Shown here in pieces: positions 45,563 through 55,700 of a stretch of 64,000 nt of DNA. This stretch comes from Aphelenchoides besseyi (taxonomy: Eukaryota; Nematoda; Chromadorea; Rhabditida; Aphelenchoididae): positions 17,236,001 through 17,300,000 of the forward strand of contig JAMPIQ010000001.1 in the NCBI GenBank assembly GCA_024699855.1, read 5' to 3'. The translations under genes and the position numbers were made by a program. Each line of letters begins with the position of its first letter. Position 1 is the first letter of the stretch. The notes beneath the pieces were generated by a model that saw only the letters and a program-made list of their open reading frames with translations, was not told the DNA's origin and searched no databases.

Positions 45563-46820
45563 CACTCCATCATAAACCGTCAAATTTCACCGCTCCAAAA
45601 AATTTTGAACAAAATAAAAATGAGAAAATTTGATCGGAAAATGCACGAGTTCTTTTAATTAGTGGAATTTGGCCATCTGTCTACGATAAACGATCACAAT
45701 CTTAAGTCTGAAAAATTTATTTGTTAATCGAAAATATGAAAATAGAAATGTTAAATAATAATCGAAAGGTACTCTCCGGGTTGTTTATATGGGTCCAAAA
45801 CTTCCATGAACTCGTCGTCACTCGCAGGATCTTGCTGTTGACTGGTTGAGGTTCCGGCTTCATTTCTTGATCGTAAAGGTTTTTTCGTCTCCAACTGATC
45901 GCAAATCGGATCTCATTAATCTATTTTGTCTTTCACTATGTTGACATTTAGTTCTTCCCATCTTTACAATTTAAAAGAACGAAAATTTAATTTCAACTGA
46001 AATCGACAAAAATTGGCTGAGCAACCCTTGTTTGCATGCGAATAAGTACACTTCAAAATCAACAAAATCGAATCAAACAACAGTCAAAATATCGAGGAAT
46101 TATCGACAAACAAAAGTTACTAGATCAAATATTCTAGAAAATTGATTGAAAAAGAGTGTGAGCAATCAAACTTCAAAAAACTCAAAAATTAGTCGACTTG
46201 TCTCTCTTTGAGTAAGCATAAGTACCCTTCAAAATGAATGGATTTCAATGTAACAAAAAGTAAAATGTAGTCAAGACTCTTGTGCACAAAGGTTACTGGC
46301 TCAAAAGTCTTGAAAATTTTTAAAAAATTAATATGTGCCATTAAAGGTCAAAAAACTCAAAAATTTGTCGATTTGCTCACCTTTGATCAAGCATAAGTAC
46401 CTTTCAAACTAACGTAAAACAACGTCAAAAGGATTACAATGTCAAGAATTTATAGGCTAACAAAGGTTACTGGCTTAAAAGTTGTCGCGATGCCGTGAAC
46501 ATTAGCTACGGTCTTAAAACGTAATCGCCCTCCTCCAAAAAAGCAGAGTGTCGACTTTAGACGGCGAAAAAGCGGCAACAAATAGGCCGATTTTTGTGCC
46601 GTTTGTTGGCGTCCATATGCAGTCAAGACTGCTCTTTCGATTGGCAATGTTTATTTTTGCGTATAACCGCGTATTAATCGAGATTTTTGCAAAGATATGG
46701 CGACAATTGCTTTTGGTCGAAGAAGAGAAATTTGACCCAATAATTTTTCATTTTCGTTTTTTCTTGACCACTTGCTGAGCGGTGAAATTTAACAAATTTG
46801 CACTGTTTTCTGATGGAGTG
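45563..46820. mobile_element. 1258-bp DNA transposon-like insertion with 6-bp target duplication
   Basis: The element starts CACTCCATCA and ends TGATGGAGTG, a perfect 10-bp terminal inverted repeat. A second shared block (AAATTTCACCGCTC and its complement) lies just inside. It is flanked by CGACTG on both sides (45557-45562 and 46821-46826). The left arm holds the empty site with one CGACTG (complement at 3342-3347), proving insertion. On the minus strand, about 55 codons near 45920-45755 read an acidic tail (DPASDDEFMEVLDPYKQPG) and may be the remnant of a transposase C-terminus. The rest is non-coding with tandem repeats. It is probably non-autonomous. The CACT start recalls CACTA/Transib ends, but the 6-bp duplication does not fit those cleanly, so I leave the superfamily open. 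Confidence 0.85.
46027..46500. repeat. Imperfect tandem repeat, period about 176 bp
   Basis: Inside the transposon-like insertion, the block around AGTACnCTTCAAA recurs at about 46044, 46220 and 46396, each 176 bp apart. It is followed by conserved companions (CAAAnGTTACTnGCTC and CAAAAAACTCAAAAATTnGTCGA). About two and a half copies are present. Confidence 0.7.
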
Positions 46821-47767
46821 CGACTGTTGTTTTTTGTAAAGCCATTTGAAATGAACTGTGAGATTCAGTCAATGAGTTTAACTTTTGATGCAATTGTTCT
46901 TGGAAAGCAAATTTACGGATTCATTGGAATCAGAAGGGACAGTAACTTTGTTAAAACTCAATTTGCAAACTTCATCTCCAATGCAACCGATCATGCCACT
47001 AATTGATTGCGAGTATTCGGTAATAGACATCGAAGGTTGATGTGTCTCGGACTCGGGGGACTAACTAACGGAATAAGAGAAGTGTTTATTGTCGATGGAG
47101 GAGTAGAAAAAAAGAAAAGCACGCAAGCGGATAATAGCCGAGAAGACGAGTCGCCGATCAGCGATGCGACGCCTCGTTGAGGCCGCAATGCCACAATCCC
47201 GCAGTCGTGACGAGACACATACACAACAAAAGTCAAATCTACAGTACAACGGGCGAGTTTCCCGTCTATTGGTCGCTTTCGAGAACTGCGGATTTGGCCC
47301 CGCCCTTCAAAGCGAAAAGACCGGGACACTTGCGAGCTTAAAAGGCTGCCGTTTGAATTGTCATTCGAAATCACAGTGGCTAGTAAAAAATGACCGCGCA
47401 AAGGAATCAATCCCTGCATTTGTTTTGAGTTTGGGACTCTTGGGGTTTCACTCGACAATCGTTCCGGACGTGAAATCTTGACCGTCAGGATTCACAGAGA
47501 CTTGGAATCGGTGTGTTCATCTGATGGTGCAATTTCCATACGATTGGACGACCGTGATTGCGTGTTTGTGGTATTTGTTTCCAATTGAATTCTCACTTGC
47601 GATCAATGCATTTGGTTGTTACGAAAACGTCAAGTTCACTAACAGAGTTCATTTCGACTGGTAACAAGTGGCTTTGGAGTCTTCTCATTATTGGGCTTTT
47701 ACTTTGCTTGAAGTTTTTGATCTTGATCGATTTGTGTATTCACCTGGTGATTGAACGAATGAATTGA
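46821..47767 (+). other. Second unit of the duplicated module, right copy (interrupted)
   Basis: The frame at 46827-47006 (LLFFVKPFEMNCEIQSMSLT) and the frame at 47558-47767 (KWLWSLLIIGLLLCLKFLIL...VIERMN) match the left-arm minus-strand frames. Here the 5' part is cut off by the 1258-bp insertion: its beginning lies at 45500-45562 (LFVRSQTEKTSLLRL). A second insertion lies between the frames. This copy is therefore not intact, if the unit was ever a gene. Confidence 0.4.
47040..47220. mobile_element. Small palindrome-ended insertion (MITE-like)
   Basis: The inverted ends ATGTGTCTCG (47040-47049) and CGAGACACAT (47211-47220) bound about 180 bp that are absent from the left arm, where about 15 bp separate the flanking conserved blocks. 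The target duplication is not clear. Confidence 0.45.
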
Positions 47768-48014
47768 CTTTAATGCTTCTTGCAGATGAATGTGTTGTTA
47801 TCGACTACGAGTTTGGACCTTTTTGTTTGCTGGATACGAGTGTCGTAAAAGAGCTGGAAATCAGTTCGCAGGTTTTGTGCGGTTTTTAATACGGTAGTTT
47901 CTTAGTTATCTTCTAAATCGAAATGACATCAAACTTCATAGGACATTTGATTTGAGAGCAAATTGACAACTGCGAGTTTATTTGTTGCTGGATTTCGATT
48001 GTTCTGTTACTTCA

Positions 48015-48300
48015 GGACAGCGTAGTGCAAAGGTAAGACGGCTGCACAGAGTTCGGTTGCTCCCGGGTTCGATCACCGGTCGAAGCAGTAATTCGAACCC
48101 GCTGTTCACGCCCAACCCAGGCGGTACCAATTCTGGAAGCCAATGGGTACCTTGAGAAAACAAGGGAAAGCACGGGGGCGCTGTTCAGAGCTGGCAACTC
48201 GCAACAGCAAATGCCCTTACATATGCTAAGACCCGACTATACACGGCTGTCGGAGCACCTCCATCGCTCAGCGATTGAATAAAGGGGTGGATTTTCGTGC
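48015..48300 (+). mobile_element. tRNA-derived SINE
   Basis: The segment starts with a tRNA-like head: an A-box-like stretch (CGTAGTGCAAAGGTAAGACG) followed at the right distance by a B box (GGGTTCGATCACC). A tRNA-unrelated body of about 200 bp with a GC-rich centre comes next. It is missing from the left arm, where the conserved block GTTCTGTTACTTCA continues into unrelated sequence. Exact ends and a target duplication are not resolved. Confidence 0.65.
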
Positions 48301-48337
48301 TTTATTTCTGATATTACACTACTGAGGAGATAGCAGG

Positions 48338-49373
48338 TTAACAGACGATTAAGAGACGAATTTGAAATATAAGATTATAAAAGCATTCAGGAAAGAAAGG
48401 AATCAAGCAAAGAAAGGCCGCCGGTACAATTATTTTAAGCCATTCTGGATGTTGAGTATCTTTCATTAAGTTTCCTATGAATATGCAAAAAAAGAAAGAG
48501 CCATAGCAGAGAGTCGCAACGATTGTCAGAGTCACTTCGACGGTAAAAACGCTCAAAATCAAATGACAGATTGAAAGACACGACGAGTAAAAACGACAGA
48601 TCAAATGCCAGATAAAGCGACAGGTCAAATATACGATTTCAATTGGATTGGAGACGACAGAATCCCAAAATTCCTTCATGGAACGACGCTTATTGCGGGC
48701 TCTAACACAATCTTGACAGCAATGCAGATCATTCAGATGGTTGTCTTGCTTCTGCTCATCCTTCGGCTCTTTGATTTGTTTGGTTTCTGCTGCCTCTTGA
48801 ATGTCCATAGATCGTGGTTCAACAGTGGGTTTGGTTGCTTCTTTTATCTGGGTCTCCACATGCTCTGCTTTGGGTTCGCTCTCGACTGCTTTTGATTCGA
48901 CTGTTTTTGGTTCGACTTCTTTGGGCTCATCGATCGTTTCCGGACGCCCACAGTTCCGGAGAGCTCGAAGTTCAGTTAAGATCTGAAGCTGTTGCTTCGT
49001 GTCGTGCATTTTCAGTTGGTCATAGTCTCGACGCAAATCCTTCAGCTGCACACTCATCAGCTCGTTGATGTCGCTGACTCGTTTGTACTCGATTGTCAGA
49101 CCGAGAAGCAGAACGAGCAGAGAAACAGACAGCCAATTGTTCGAGAAACTGAAAGAACACGTAGATCAGATTTCCAGAACAATCTCACCTCTTTATGTTC
49201 TGGAGAAATGTCAGGGTTTCTTTGATCCAACAATCATCAGACGCTTGTTCGGGTCTGTGGTTCTCGGTTTCTCTGACCAACTCGAAATCACTTGCACTCG
49301 AAGATGAACGATCAGTTTGCTGAAAGAAGGTGGTGAGGTCATTTGAATTACTCGAATTCATTACCTCGTCCAT
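48338..49373 (-). CDS. Two-exon membrane/coiled-coil protein of unknown function, right copy
   Basis: Exons 49373-49189 and 49148-48338 join in phase (about 331 residues). The first exon encodes exactly the same 61 residues as the left copy. Through the first membrane segment (WLSVSLLVLLLGLTIEY), the coiled coil and the Lys/Glu-rich region only scattered substitutions occur. After the Cys-containing patch (HCCQDCVRARNKRR) the C-terminal half is unrelated in sequence. It still has several hydrophobic segments (SCLSICHLILSVF; VTLTIVATLCYGSFFFCIF; IIVPAAFLCLIPFF) and ends with the same RLLIVC. Its 3' flank is replaced by SINE-bearing DNA. It is most simply a paralogue homogenised at its 5' half by gene conversion, or diversified at its 3' half. 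Function unknown. Confidence 0.6.
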
Positions 49374-49792
49374 TGGCAGATAAGCTTCCTAAAGAACAGA
49401 TCAATAAGAGGGTTTGAGATCGCCTTCAATGTCCGCGTTGGTTGGAAAGAAACCGCAAAACAACTGGGTTGAGAGAAGCGAAATGCAGAGTTGGGTATCT
49501 CGCCCAAAAGCCCTCTGTTGGGTCACTCGACTTTCCAAGACCCACGCTCTAACGTGGCTTTTCTTTTGGCTCGTGGTCAGTTGAGTGATGGCTAGATCTT
49601 GCCGATTTATAGAGTGATTTTCAAATACAATAATCATTCGGTTATTTCAGTCACTTTATGAGGTTTCTGTTGAACGTGAGGTTTTGTATAAAAACTGTTT
49701 GTTTTACGTAAAGGTTAATAACAGGATACACAACTTATATAGACCGTCAAAGCCATTTAAATGACTGTAAAATGGAAGTTTCAAAAGCTCCT

Positions 49793-50020
49793 TCAAACCT
49801 CACGTGGCCATAGAGCGTGAAAGTGCCACATGGTTGTGAGTCCTCTCGTAAAGGGCGCCGAAAAGGACACACTCAAACGACAACCAGTGGGCCACAGCAC
49901 ACTGCTATGTGACATCCATTGCTCTTGAATTCCTGAGAAGTTTGGCGAAACGTTTTGTGGCGTATTTAAACACTTGAATACCAACAGAATCACCCAAACA
50001 ATGACCTTAGCTCCGGTCAA
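49793..50020 (-). other. Short open frame with signal-like start at the arm edge
   Basis: The 75-residue frame begins MTGAKVIVWVILLVFKCL, a hydrophobic start like a signal or anchor, and spans the outer edge of the right arm. The matching left-arm frame contains a stop codon. It may be a decayed peptide gene or chance. Confidence 0.25.
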
Positions 50021-50061
50021 CAGTCAGAGATCATTGTTTAGAACAAAAGCTTTTAAACGTT

Positions 50062-50511
50062 TTGATTGTTGTTTTAAGCGATGAATTCAACGTATTCAAT
50101 GAACAATCTACAAGAAGACGTTTTGTTGTGTTCATCACGGACATTCTGCCACGCACAAGACAAAGTGATCTTCCCGTAATCGATCATGTTGAACTCAAAG
50201 TCAAGTTGTTGAACTTTTCATCGACTGGGTTTCTCAAATTGAACGTCACTTCCGTGTCAAATGGTCCAAATTATGTCGGTGCTGGGTTTGCACTAGTTAT
50301 TACCGTTCTATTTCGACTGTTGACACGAGTTGAGTGTTTCCACCATCGTATCATCGAGATTTTTTACGTACCCGGAACGTTGGCGACCAAAAACGTGTTA
50401 TTCGCATTTTGCTTCAACAGACATATCGAATATCATCGCTTGGCAAATACGAACGAAACTGAAGAGCTTTCTCGTGCATATTTTACACGTCTTTTCTTCG
50501 ACGAACAATAA
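50062..50511 (+). other. 150-codon open frame without a start codon
   Basis: The frame is open up to 50511 and contains one hydrophobic stretch (GAGFALVITVLFRLL), but has no ATG. It could be a last exon or chance. No domain is recognised. It ends about 120 bp before the ionotropic receptor-like gene. Confidence 0.25.
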
Positions 50512-50628
50512 AAAGCGAACATTAACGAATTTGTCGGGTATTTTTTTATGTACTTCTGGTCTCGCTGGTGTTCTCTAGCTATTCGACCGTAACCCTTGAA
50601 CGTCCACACGAAGCCGATTGACCTACGA

Positions 50629-52157
50629 ATGCCAAGCAATTCAATTCGAATTTTGTATCTAAACCATTTTCCACTTGTATCCCCGTATTGTGGACATTTT
50701 CCACCGCTTCATGTCAACAAATTTTGCCCGATGCCTGGCATGTTAGTGGAGGTGAAAAGTCACGCTGATTTCCATTCTGAAGTCGTGTTTCAGATTCTGA
50801 ATGTGCTCACTCAAGATATGAACGTGAAAATCTTGCCATTGACTGCAACGAATTTGACCGGAGATGACGAATTGGTGAGACGAAAGTGTCCGTTCACTTA
50901 CCCAGCTATTTAGCTCGACTATAGTGATCGACTTCTATTCGATGGGACAATTGATTTGATTGCAAAGCCATCACAGAAGACGTTGGCTCGACAAGAGAAG
51001 TTCGACTTTTCTGATCGTCTTTACTACGTGAGTTAAACAAATTTGTTGGCCCAATGACTTCGCTTTTTAGACTCACACACGAGTAGTGAAACGTTCGAGG
51101 ACGAACAATTACGATCAGTTCTGGTCGTTCTTTCAAACGTACGACACTTATACGTGGCTAGCGATTCTTGCGGCGTGGATCTTTCAATGGTTGGCGTGTG
51201 TTATTGTGAGGCACGTTGAAGCCAAAATGTCAAAAGCACCGGCGCCAAGCATCAGCGAAGTTTGTAATCGTTATGTATTTCAAATCCTTAATGAGGTGTT
51301 TAGTCGGCATGGCAGATTCTTCGAATTCAACTTCATCAACCGGAGCCGATTCCACACACTTCGAAGGCCGGAAAGTTTTCGTTATTCATTTTCTCGCTTC
51401 TGCAATGTGCCATCGTGGGCGTTTTCGGATCGTTCATATTGGGTAACATTATTCACGCGCGTTCCGTTCCACAAGACACAATGCGGGGCGTAATTCAACA
51501 GCTGCTACGTAAAGAATACCAATTGGTTACTTCTTCGGAGAAGTTTATTTACGAGATGCTCAATTCATCGAACAGGTTTGTGAGTGGTGATTATTATGTG
51601 CAGTTCAGAGATTTTCAGTTACTTGTATCGTCAATTGAAGTACGCTCTTCGGCACACTCCGCTTTACGTTGTGAAAACGCCCGAAGCGGCCATCGAAGCT
51701 GTGGTTCAAGGCAAAGCCATGGTCTTTCAATTGGCCGACGACTCGTCGGTTATCATGACTTCGCAGTACTGCGATCTGACGGCAATCGACAACGACGAAA
51801 TGCCGATATTGGAATCGTTTTTGATGTTTCGAAAAAACTCTTCGTGGGTTCCGATGTTCAACAAAGCCATTCGAGACAATCACGCGTCGATAAAACGCAT
51901 CTTCTTCAAATACATTGAATACATGTCCGCAAAGAAAAATTGCTCAAAAACTCAATATCACGAACCGCTTCGTAAGTTTCTGTCAAACTCATTCTCCAAC
52001 ATCACTTTAAGGTCTGGTTCCGTACACTGGTCTAATGCTGATCTGTGGACTCATCGTCGTGTTTGGTGTTCTGATCTTGTGGACGGAAGTTTTGACGTCA
52101 AAATTGAGCAAATATCACAATCGTAATGCTAAATCTTTCTTTGTTTCTATAATCTAA
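50629..52157 (+). CDS. Ionotropic glutamate receptor-like channel without N-terminal domain
   Basis: Six exons (50629-50874, 50914-51027, 51071-51259, 51304-51575, 51619-51971, 52012-52157) join in phase for 439 residues. The chain has a ligand-binding S1 lobe (about 1-135: VEVKSHADFHSEVVFQILN; IDLIAKPSQKTLARQEKFDF), M1 (TWLAILAAWIFQWLACVIV), a pore-loop-like SAWQILRIQLHQPEPIPHTS, M3 (FSLFIFSLLQCAIVGVFGSF), the S2 lobe (YVVKTPEAAIEAVVQGKAMV...) and M4 (TGLMLICGLIVVFGVLILW). The standard M3 gate SYTANLAAFL is replaced by GSFILGNIIHA, and no amino-terminal domain or signal peptide is visible. An upstream signal exon may be missing. It resembles the divergent, solo ligand-channel proteins of nematodes and insect IRs. 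Ligand unknown. Confidence 0.78.
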
Positions 52158-52739
52158 CAATAAACTTTGAAGGCATTTTGTTGTGCGAATTGTTGATTTC
52201 GAACTCGTTGACCATCGGATTGAATTTCGAACACAAAAAACCGGACATCCGTTTCGGTGGTTTCCATTGGGGATGTTTTGCAACAAAAACCGTGTAATGA
52301 TGTTGCGGATATAGGAAGCTAAATTGTAACTTGTCTGGAAGTCAAAGTGCACTGTCATATGATAAACGAAAAATTCAGATTGTTATCCTCAATTTCGGTT
52401 GTTTTCTTATACTGAACATTGTTAATTACGCCTCTTTTGAAGTTCAAGAAATTAGATAGCCAACGGCTTCAATGCTCCCGGTGCAATGTAGAGATAGTGA
52501 TTGCCTATGCGCCTTCTGAGAAGTTGGGATGACCATCCACCTTTTCTTGTCATTACTGCCGAACTTAGAAGTTGTAAGAAAACGAATTTATTGTTTTGAT
52601 TACGCAATAAACACAAAAAGATTTGAACAAGAAAAAGAAATTTGAAAGGTGATTTCAGAATCGTAAGGCAAGAATGCAATCGTAGAGAGTAGAGAGAGCT
52701 GTTGAGCACCGGGTTGAGTTGAGAAATGACATAGAAGAA
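52158..52739. other. Gap between convergent receptor and Sidekick genes
   Basis: No supported gene. AATAAA near 52159-52165 suits the receptor transcript; the rest is likely 3' untranslated region of the Sidekick gene. An 85-codon minus-strand frame (52709-52452) has no domain. Confidence 0.4.
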
Positions 52740-55700
52740 CTAAACAAATGAAGAGTATCCGTGCTGTACACTGTTTCCAATGTTGAAAGGCGCATTTGGA
52801 TGGAGTTTGGGCGAATCAAATTCGGTGGAATTGCGCAGTTGAATGCCGGGTCCGTGGGCCGATTTGGCGCTTTGAGTCGATGAGCTTCCCGGCGCTACGC
52901 CGTGATCACTTCCATTCAACGGCGGCGATTCGTTCGTGGACGACGAATCGGGACGATTGGGATATCCGTATGGCACTTGTTGACTCAATCCAACGGCCGC
53001 ATAGCCGGCAGTTACGTTGCGGGATGGAGCTCGTGAACGTTCGACTTGTTCACGTGTTCGACGCCAAGTTGCTCGATAGGATTCTTCGTGTGGATTTGTT
53101 GATTGATAATGAGAAGCAAAGGAATGTTCAGCTTGAAGATCCTGTGCATTCGGCTCGTCGTTATCGTTCATTAGATGATGACTGACAGGCGGCAATAGAT
53201 CGACTAATCCGTTGGCTGTCTCTAAAATGTTTGTATTGACTTCAAAAAATTTGAGAACCTACGTCTTCCCGTCGCGTAATCATCCTCCTCTTTACTCCAA
53301 TAGTCACGAGTGTTATTCGCATTGGAAGTGATCGGTCGTTTCGAATAGTGTGTTGACGCGTAACCTCCGACTCCACTGGCAATACTTCCGTTCAGATTGC
53401 GACCGGCCAAACGGTGGGCTTCGGGCGGAATCTGATCGGTGGCTAGTTGTTGATAAACGGAAGAAGAACCGTAAATCGACCGTGCCGATTGATTGCCACC
53501 GTTTTGATTCAAACCGCTTCCAATCGAACCGTACGTAGGATCGATGGGCATCGTACTTCCACCCAAACGACCGCTCGCCAATCCGTCATTCGAAAGCCAC
53601 GATGTGTGAGTTGCCGGTCGCGGTGTTGTTGCGGATTCTTCTCCACTGAAACAGAAGATTAAACCGAAAGTGAAATTGGCTGAATTACCGTTGTTTTGAT
53701 TGCAGTTCGTAAGAAACAACAAAACCGTCGGCCAACTGATGAGCATGATAGGCCGAAGTTTTCTCCTCTTTCTTCCACGATGTAGCACTTGTGACACAAA
53801 GTGTGGCAACGAAGACAATGACAACCATCAGAATGACCAATCCAACAATCACCAAAAACCACCATTTCGTGTAAAATGGATCGTCTGGCAATGTGGCTGT
53901 AAAACAAAAGCGATTGATTGGTGTTCATTCAATTAACTTACCGGGCACTTGCAATCTTTCCGACTCACTGCTGGGCATTCCGATTCCGATATCATTCAAT
54001 GCGAAGATTCGGAAGACGTAGAAAGATGCGGGCATCAATTGACGATAACTGACACGATATTCGTTGTGTTGGCCCAGTGTGTGAGTGATTGTTTGCCATT
54101 CGCCAATCGGATGTCGTGGAGCGTACGGATCGTAATCCAAATCGCGACGAAATCGTTGGGTTGCGGCTTGAAGATCTTCGTCGTCCTTCTCAGCATTCAG
54201 TTCATAATCGGATTGGTTTTGTGGCACAATGGCAATACGCTTTGCTTGAATCAAATGGCCTTTAATTGGTGAGTCGCCGGCCGATCCATCTTTCCATTTG
54301 ATCATAAAGGTCATCTCTTCGGGTTGAACTACTGGCTGAGTTGGCGATGAGGGCGCTCCGATATTGTAGCCGATGGTCACGTTGCTTCGAACTTCTGGTC
54401 CCGCACCCACGGCTGTCAACGCTTGAACGGAGAATTCGTAGGTCGTGTTCTCCACAAGTTCGTTAGCCAAAAGAAAGTTTACAGGCGTTCGATCTTGTAT
54501 TTCTTTTCGCCATTCCTCACGCATTCGATAAGTTCGATAGGTGATCAGGTAGCCGGTAATGTGACCGTTCGGTTGAGTTGGCGGTAACCATGAAACATTC
54601 ACGCTGTCGAGCAAAATGTCTTTGAAAACCAATTGGCCAACAGGTCCAGGAAGATCTTCCAAAGTCGATGCGCGTATCTTCGTTGCTTGACCATTTCCGG
54701 CGCGATTGTAGCCACAGACCAGAATCTGAAAAAGAGAAAGAATTAATCAAACTGATAGCGTATAGCACTTGATATTCAGTGAATTTGCGAAGGTCCGAAA
54801 GAACGATTTCGTTCTTTTCCGTCACAACCACTTCTTCCGTGGACTCTCCGCCTTCGAGTTCGGCTTTGATCTCCGGTGACAACGTGGATAAAACGGGAGC
54901 ATAACGGACACGATATCCGGAAATCACATCGTCATTTGATTGCGACCAATCGTCCCAACGAACGTGAATCGTTGTGCTGGAATTCGAATTCGCAACCAAA
55001 TTCCGAATTTCTTGTTTCGGGATCGAATATCCGACGTAAACGAAAGATGGAGGAGTCGAGACTGGTGAGGCGCCAAGTGAATTGAAACTTTGAAGTTGAA
55101 CCAAATAGTGATGGAAACTAAAACGAAAGGTTAGAATCAAAGAGAAACGTTTTGATACCTAGACAGCTTCTTGACTATGTGCTCCAATTTGCCATTAGTT
55201 GGATTGGATTCCATTAAGGGAATTTCATCAACCATGAACGAATCATTGGACGGATAGATTCGATACAGAACTCGATAGCCGATGGCGTTTGAGTTCCAAA
55301 GAAGCGGATCTAATGCATCCCATTTGACCAGAATCGAAGACGATTCGTAGGGTCGAGCGTCGACATTTGATGGTGGTTTGGTTGGCGCCGCTTCCAACGT
55401 TTCTATCCACGGTGACTCGACAGACCAAACGGAACGATCGAAGTCGGAAATGTAACGCAAACGAGCCTGATACTTCTGATTGGGAATCAAACTACAAAAC
55501 GCGATCAAAAAATCTTGAAATTGACTTACTCGTCCAAAAAGATTTCGTTTCGATCTGCCGAGATGGTCAATGGCCACAATTTCCACGGTTCATTCGTTCG
55601 ATGATAATCAATCTCAATTCCACGAACTGGAGCTTCTGAAGTACTTGGTCGTCGCGAAGGTGGAGACCATCGTAGCCAAACACCGTTAGCTGATGGTGCA

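Larger units (their letters stand above)
45496..49986 (-). repeat. Right arm of the inverted duplication
   Basis: This is the reverse complement of 1-3409, enlarged by insertions at 45563-46820, 47040-47220 and 48015-48300 and shortened by small deletions (for example about 170 bp lost relative to left-arm 2700-2870). Similarity begins after the conserved ATGATCGTGCAAA (minus-strand reading) near 45496. Confidence 0.9.

Noticed and set aside
45541..45660. Right-arm frame continuing past LLRL into HSIINRQIS
   Set aside because: The continuation is transposon sequence; the original frame resumes at 46827.
1..49986. The whole 50-kb block as one giant transposon bounded by long inverted repeats
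   Set aside because: The enclosed genes are ordinary conserved host genes, no transposase or polymerase is present, and the left end is outside the window.
52452..52709. Minus-strand 85-codon frame as a small gene
   Set aside because: It lies just downstream of the Sidekick stop codon, on the same strand, and is most likely 3' untranslated sequence.
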